Part shown: piece by piece, positions 62,563-64,000 of the stretch | Numbering within the stretch: position 1 is the first letter of the stretch | Layout of the letters: each line of letters starts with the position of its first letter | DNA from: Martinezella miluonensis | Lineage (GTDB): Bacteria; Pseudomonadota; Alphaproteobacteria; Rhizobiales; Rhizobiaceae | Assembly (NCBI RefSeq): GCF_900094545.1 | Contig: NZ_FMAH01000014.1 | Location: 54,244-118,243 of the forward strand | Length of the DNA: 64,000 nt | Direction: 5' to 3' | Notes under the pieces: model-generated | The model's database searches: none | What the model was told of the DNA's origin: nothing | The model's input: only the letters and a program-made list of their open reading frames with translations | Program-made: the position numbers and the translations under genes

Positions 62563-63573
62563 TCAGCAAGCAAGCCGCTTCTGTTCGCTTGCGACCTTGC
62601 TGGTAACGGCCTTCGAAGCCTTCGGATAGCGCTTGCCCACTTCGCGAAGCGTGGCGCAGGCGGTGTCCTTGTTGTCGAGCGCGGCAAGCGACATGCCGAG
62701 CTTCAGAAGCATTTCAGGCGCCTTTTCCGACGTGCTGTACTTCTGATGGGCATTCAGAAAAGTCTTGGCGGCTTCATTGTACTTGCCCTGGGAATAGAGG
62801 GCTTCGCCGAGCCAGAAATTCGCATCCGCAGACCGCGAGCTGCTCGGGTAGCTGTCGATATACTGGCGGAATTCCCGTTCGGCGACGCTGTAGTCGCCGG
62901 ACAGGACGTGGCCGTAGGCGGCCTTGTATTGATCGTTCTCGTTGCCGAGCGACGCCGTTTGCGTTCCAGAGCCCGCGCTGGGCGGCGCACCGGAACCATT
63001 ATCGGTCCCGGTATTCGAACTGCCGACTTCGCTGCCGTTCTGATCGAACTGGATCGAGCCGAGCTGGGACGCCGGTTTGCCCGCGCCGGCGCCACGCGGC
63101 GAAGCCGCATTGCCGCTCTGGGAATCGCTGATGACATTGGCAACGTCATCCTGCTTCCCGCCGGTGCCCTGAGCCGGCACATCGGCCTCACTCTTCTTCA
63201 TCGTGCCGCCGGCCGGCGCACTGCCGCCACGCTTCTCGATCTGCTGGAAGCGGAACTCGTTGTCTTCCTGCGCCTTGCGGATCTGTTCCTGCATTTGCAG
63301 CAGCTGATAACTCATTTCCTCGACGCGGCCGTTCAACTGGCGCAGCTGGTCCTCGAGCCGCTGCAGGCGAACCTCGGCGTCGCTGCTCTGAACTTTGACG
63401 ACCGGAGCGCCGCTATATTGGGCTTGCCTTTGATACGCATTGTTTGGCGCCGGCTGCGCGGAGGTGTCGTGGCCTCCGAAGTGGATTCCGAACAGCGACA
63501 CGGCAGAGGCATCGCGCTCGCTACCTGCAAAAGCAGCGAGACAAAGCATGCTCGCCACAACAAGTTTTTTCAT
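62563..63573 (-). CDS. cpoB: Tol-Pal cell division coordinator CpoB (YbgF)
   Basis: A 336-residue periplasmic protein with a signal peptide (about residues 1-24). A coiled-coil segment (about 65-110, VRLQRLEDQLRQLNGR onward) is followed by a low-complexity Gly/Ser/Asn linker and a C-terminal set of TPR repeats (about 215-336) beginning near YKAAYGHVLSGDYSVAE. It links outer-membrane constriction by Tol-Pal with septal peptidoglycan synthesis. pal normally lies directly upstream; here an IS1182-like transposase lies about 180 bp upstream instead. Confidence 0.92.
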   Translation of the reverse strand: MKKLVVASMLCLAAFAGSERDASAVSLFGIHFGGHDTSAQPAPNNAYQRQAQYSGAPVVKVQSSDAEVRLQRLEDQLRQLNGRVEEMSYQLLQMQEQIRKAQEDNEFRFQQIEKRGGSAPAGGTMKKSEADVPAQGTGGKQDDVANVISDSQSGNAASPRGAGAGKPASQLGSIQFDQNGSEVGSSNTGTDNGSGAPPSAGSGTQTASLGNENDQYKAAYGHVLSGDYSVAEREFRQYIDSYPSSSRSADANFWLGEALYSQGKYNEAAKTFLNAHQKYSTSEKAPEMLLKLGMSLAALDNKDTACATLREVGKRYPKASKAVTSKVASEQKRLAC

Positions 63574-63689
63574 ATGGATCGTCCTGTCTCATTGATTCTT
63601 CGGGCCAGGGGCTCGAACAGGAGATTTTTACAATTGCTCTCAAAAAGCAACGGAGTTCGGCCAAAGTGTGGTCAAAAAAACAAAGGCGA

Positions 63690-64000
63690 CCCTGACAGCC
63701 TGTGTGGAAACGTTTGGAGGCTCCGGTTTGACCGGGGCCTCTTTTGGTTTCTGGGTCTATGCGGGTTTTGATGTTATGTTTATGGTGCGCCTGATGTTGT
63801 AGGCGAGCACCGAGAGGGCCATTTCGGTTCTGGTGCCCTTGAGGTTTCTGGTCAGGAAACGTCCGCCTGCCATCATCCGTTTGATGGTGCCGAAGGGATG
63901 TTCTGCGGTGCATCGACGCTTTCGCATCATGTCGGGCGTTGCCCGTTGATGCATGCGGGCGAGTGCATCTTCATCGAGATGCCTTTGGACGTATCTTCGG
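63690..64000 (-). mobile_element. Insertion sequence, right end (IS1182-like, partial)
   Basis: The transposase is followed by about 60 bp of non-coding sequence before the cpoB upstream region. A plausible element end lies near 63690-63705 (GACAGCCTGTGTGG). The other terminal repeat and the target duplication lie outside the window, so the exact boundary is uncertain. Confidence 0.55.
63757..64000 (-). CDS. IS1182-like transposase, 3' part (continues past the window)
   Basis: The last 81 codons of a transposase run to a stop at 63757; the frame is open to the edge of the window. The C-terminal pattern CTAEHPFGTIKRMM, GGRFLTRNL, MALSVLAYNIRR is typical of the DDE transposases of the IS1182 group (formerly placed with IS5/IS4). 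No frameshift or stop is seen in the visible part. It is on the same strand as cpoB, with its 3' end facing it. Confidence 0.85.
   Translation of the reverse strand, partial: RRYVQRHLDEDALARMHQRATPDMMRKRRCTAEHPFGTIKRMMAGGRFLTRNLKGTRTEMALSVLAYNIRRTINITSKPA

Noticed and set aside
1..64000. CRISPR array, prophage, replication origin or rRNA
   Set aside because: No regularly spaced repeats, phage structural genes, DnaA-box cluster or rRNA sequence is visible in the window.

Overview
The window looks like chromosome of a Rhizobium-group alphaproteobacterium (Rhizobiaceae). The evidence is high-GC coding with GC-rich third positions, rhizobial families (DUF982 paralogues, Omp25-like barrels, DUF6074-like protein), rhizobial dispersed palindromic repeats, and the gene order cpoB-tilS-ftsH-glmM. 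I cannot fix the species from sequence alone.

Layout. (a) 1-3912: the end of a probable substrate-binding protein, then a tightly overlapping Dpp/Opp-type ABC operon (two permeases, two ATPases). (b) 3926-15080: a catabolic island for an aromatic acid handled as CoA thioester. It holds a benzoate/2-aminobenzoate-CoA ligase diverging from a fused flavin monooxygenase/old-yellow-enzyme, followed by SDR, a crotonase-like protein, two acyl-CoA dehydrogenases (one glutaryl-CoA dehydrogenase-like), a 4HBT thioesterase, a Rid-family protein and a hydratase/3-hydroxyacyl-CoA dehydrogenase fusion. The best reading is the aerobic 2-aminobenzoyl-CoA (anthranilate) route or a close relative. (c) 15096-30183: mixed accessory metabolism and regulation: class III cyclase, SDRs with a LysR regulator, LLM monooxygenase, OsmC, glycerate kinase, gamma-glutamyltransferase, DHA2-type MFS pump, cold-shock protein, and a VOC dioxygenase fused to an alpha/beta hydrolase. 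(d) 30257-39426: L-fuconate dehydratase with a class III CoA-transferase, AhpD-like protein, cupin, metQNI methionine transporter, a 2-hydroxyacid dehydrogenase and 3-methyladenine glycosylase I. (e) 39686-42350: a patch of very small genes including three DUF982 paralogues and a PilZ protein. (f) 42616-45640: a three-gene surface-glycan-like cassette. (g) 45673-53170: elongator tRNA-Met, mnmA, a plsC-cdsA-(membrane protein)-CDP-alcohol phosphotransferase operon resembling ynbAB, then serC-serA. (h) 53427-57021: GT25 glycosyltransferase, two Omp25-like barrels and a secreted SH3 protein that appears to start at CTG. (i) 57117-64000: glmM, a GDCCVxC-type mini-protein, ftsH, tilS, cpoB, and the 3' part of an IS1182-like transposase just upstream of cpoB, where pal is normally found.

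How the genes work together. The island in (b) is the most coherent unit: CoA activation, ring hydroxylation/reduction, ring opening and beta-oxidation through glutaryl-CoA. Two of its members (the stand-alone crotonase and the Rid protein) lack the usual catalytic residues of their families and are the best places to look for unusual chemistry. The second interesting unit is the four-gene phospholipid operon with a degenerate CDP-alcohol phosphotransferase motif. Convergent genes are generally separated by clear GC hairpins. No CRISPR, phage, replication origin or rRNA is visible.
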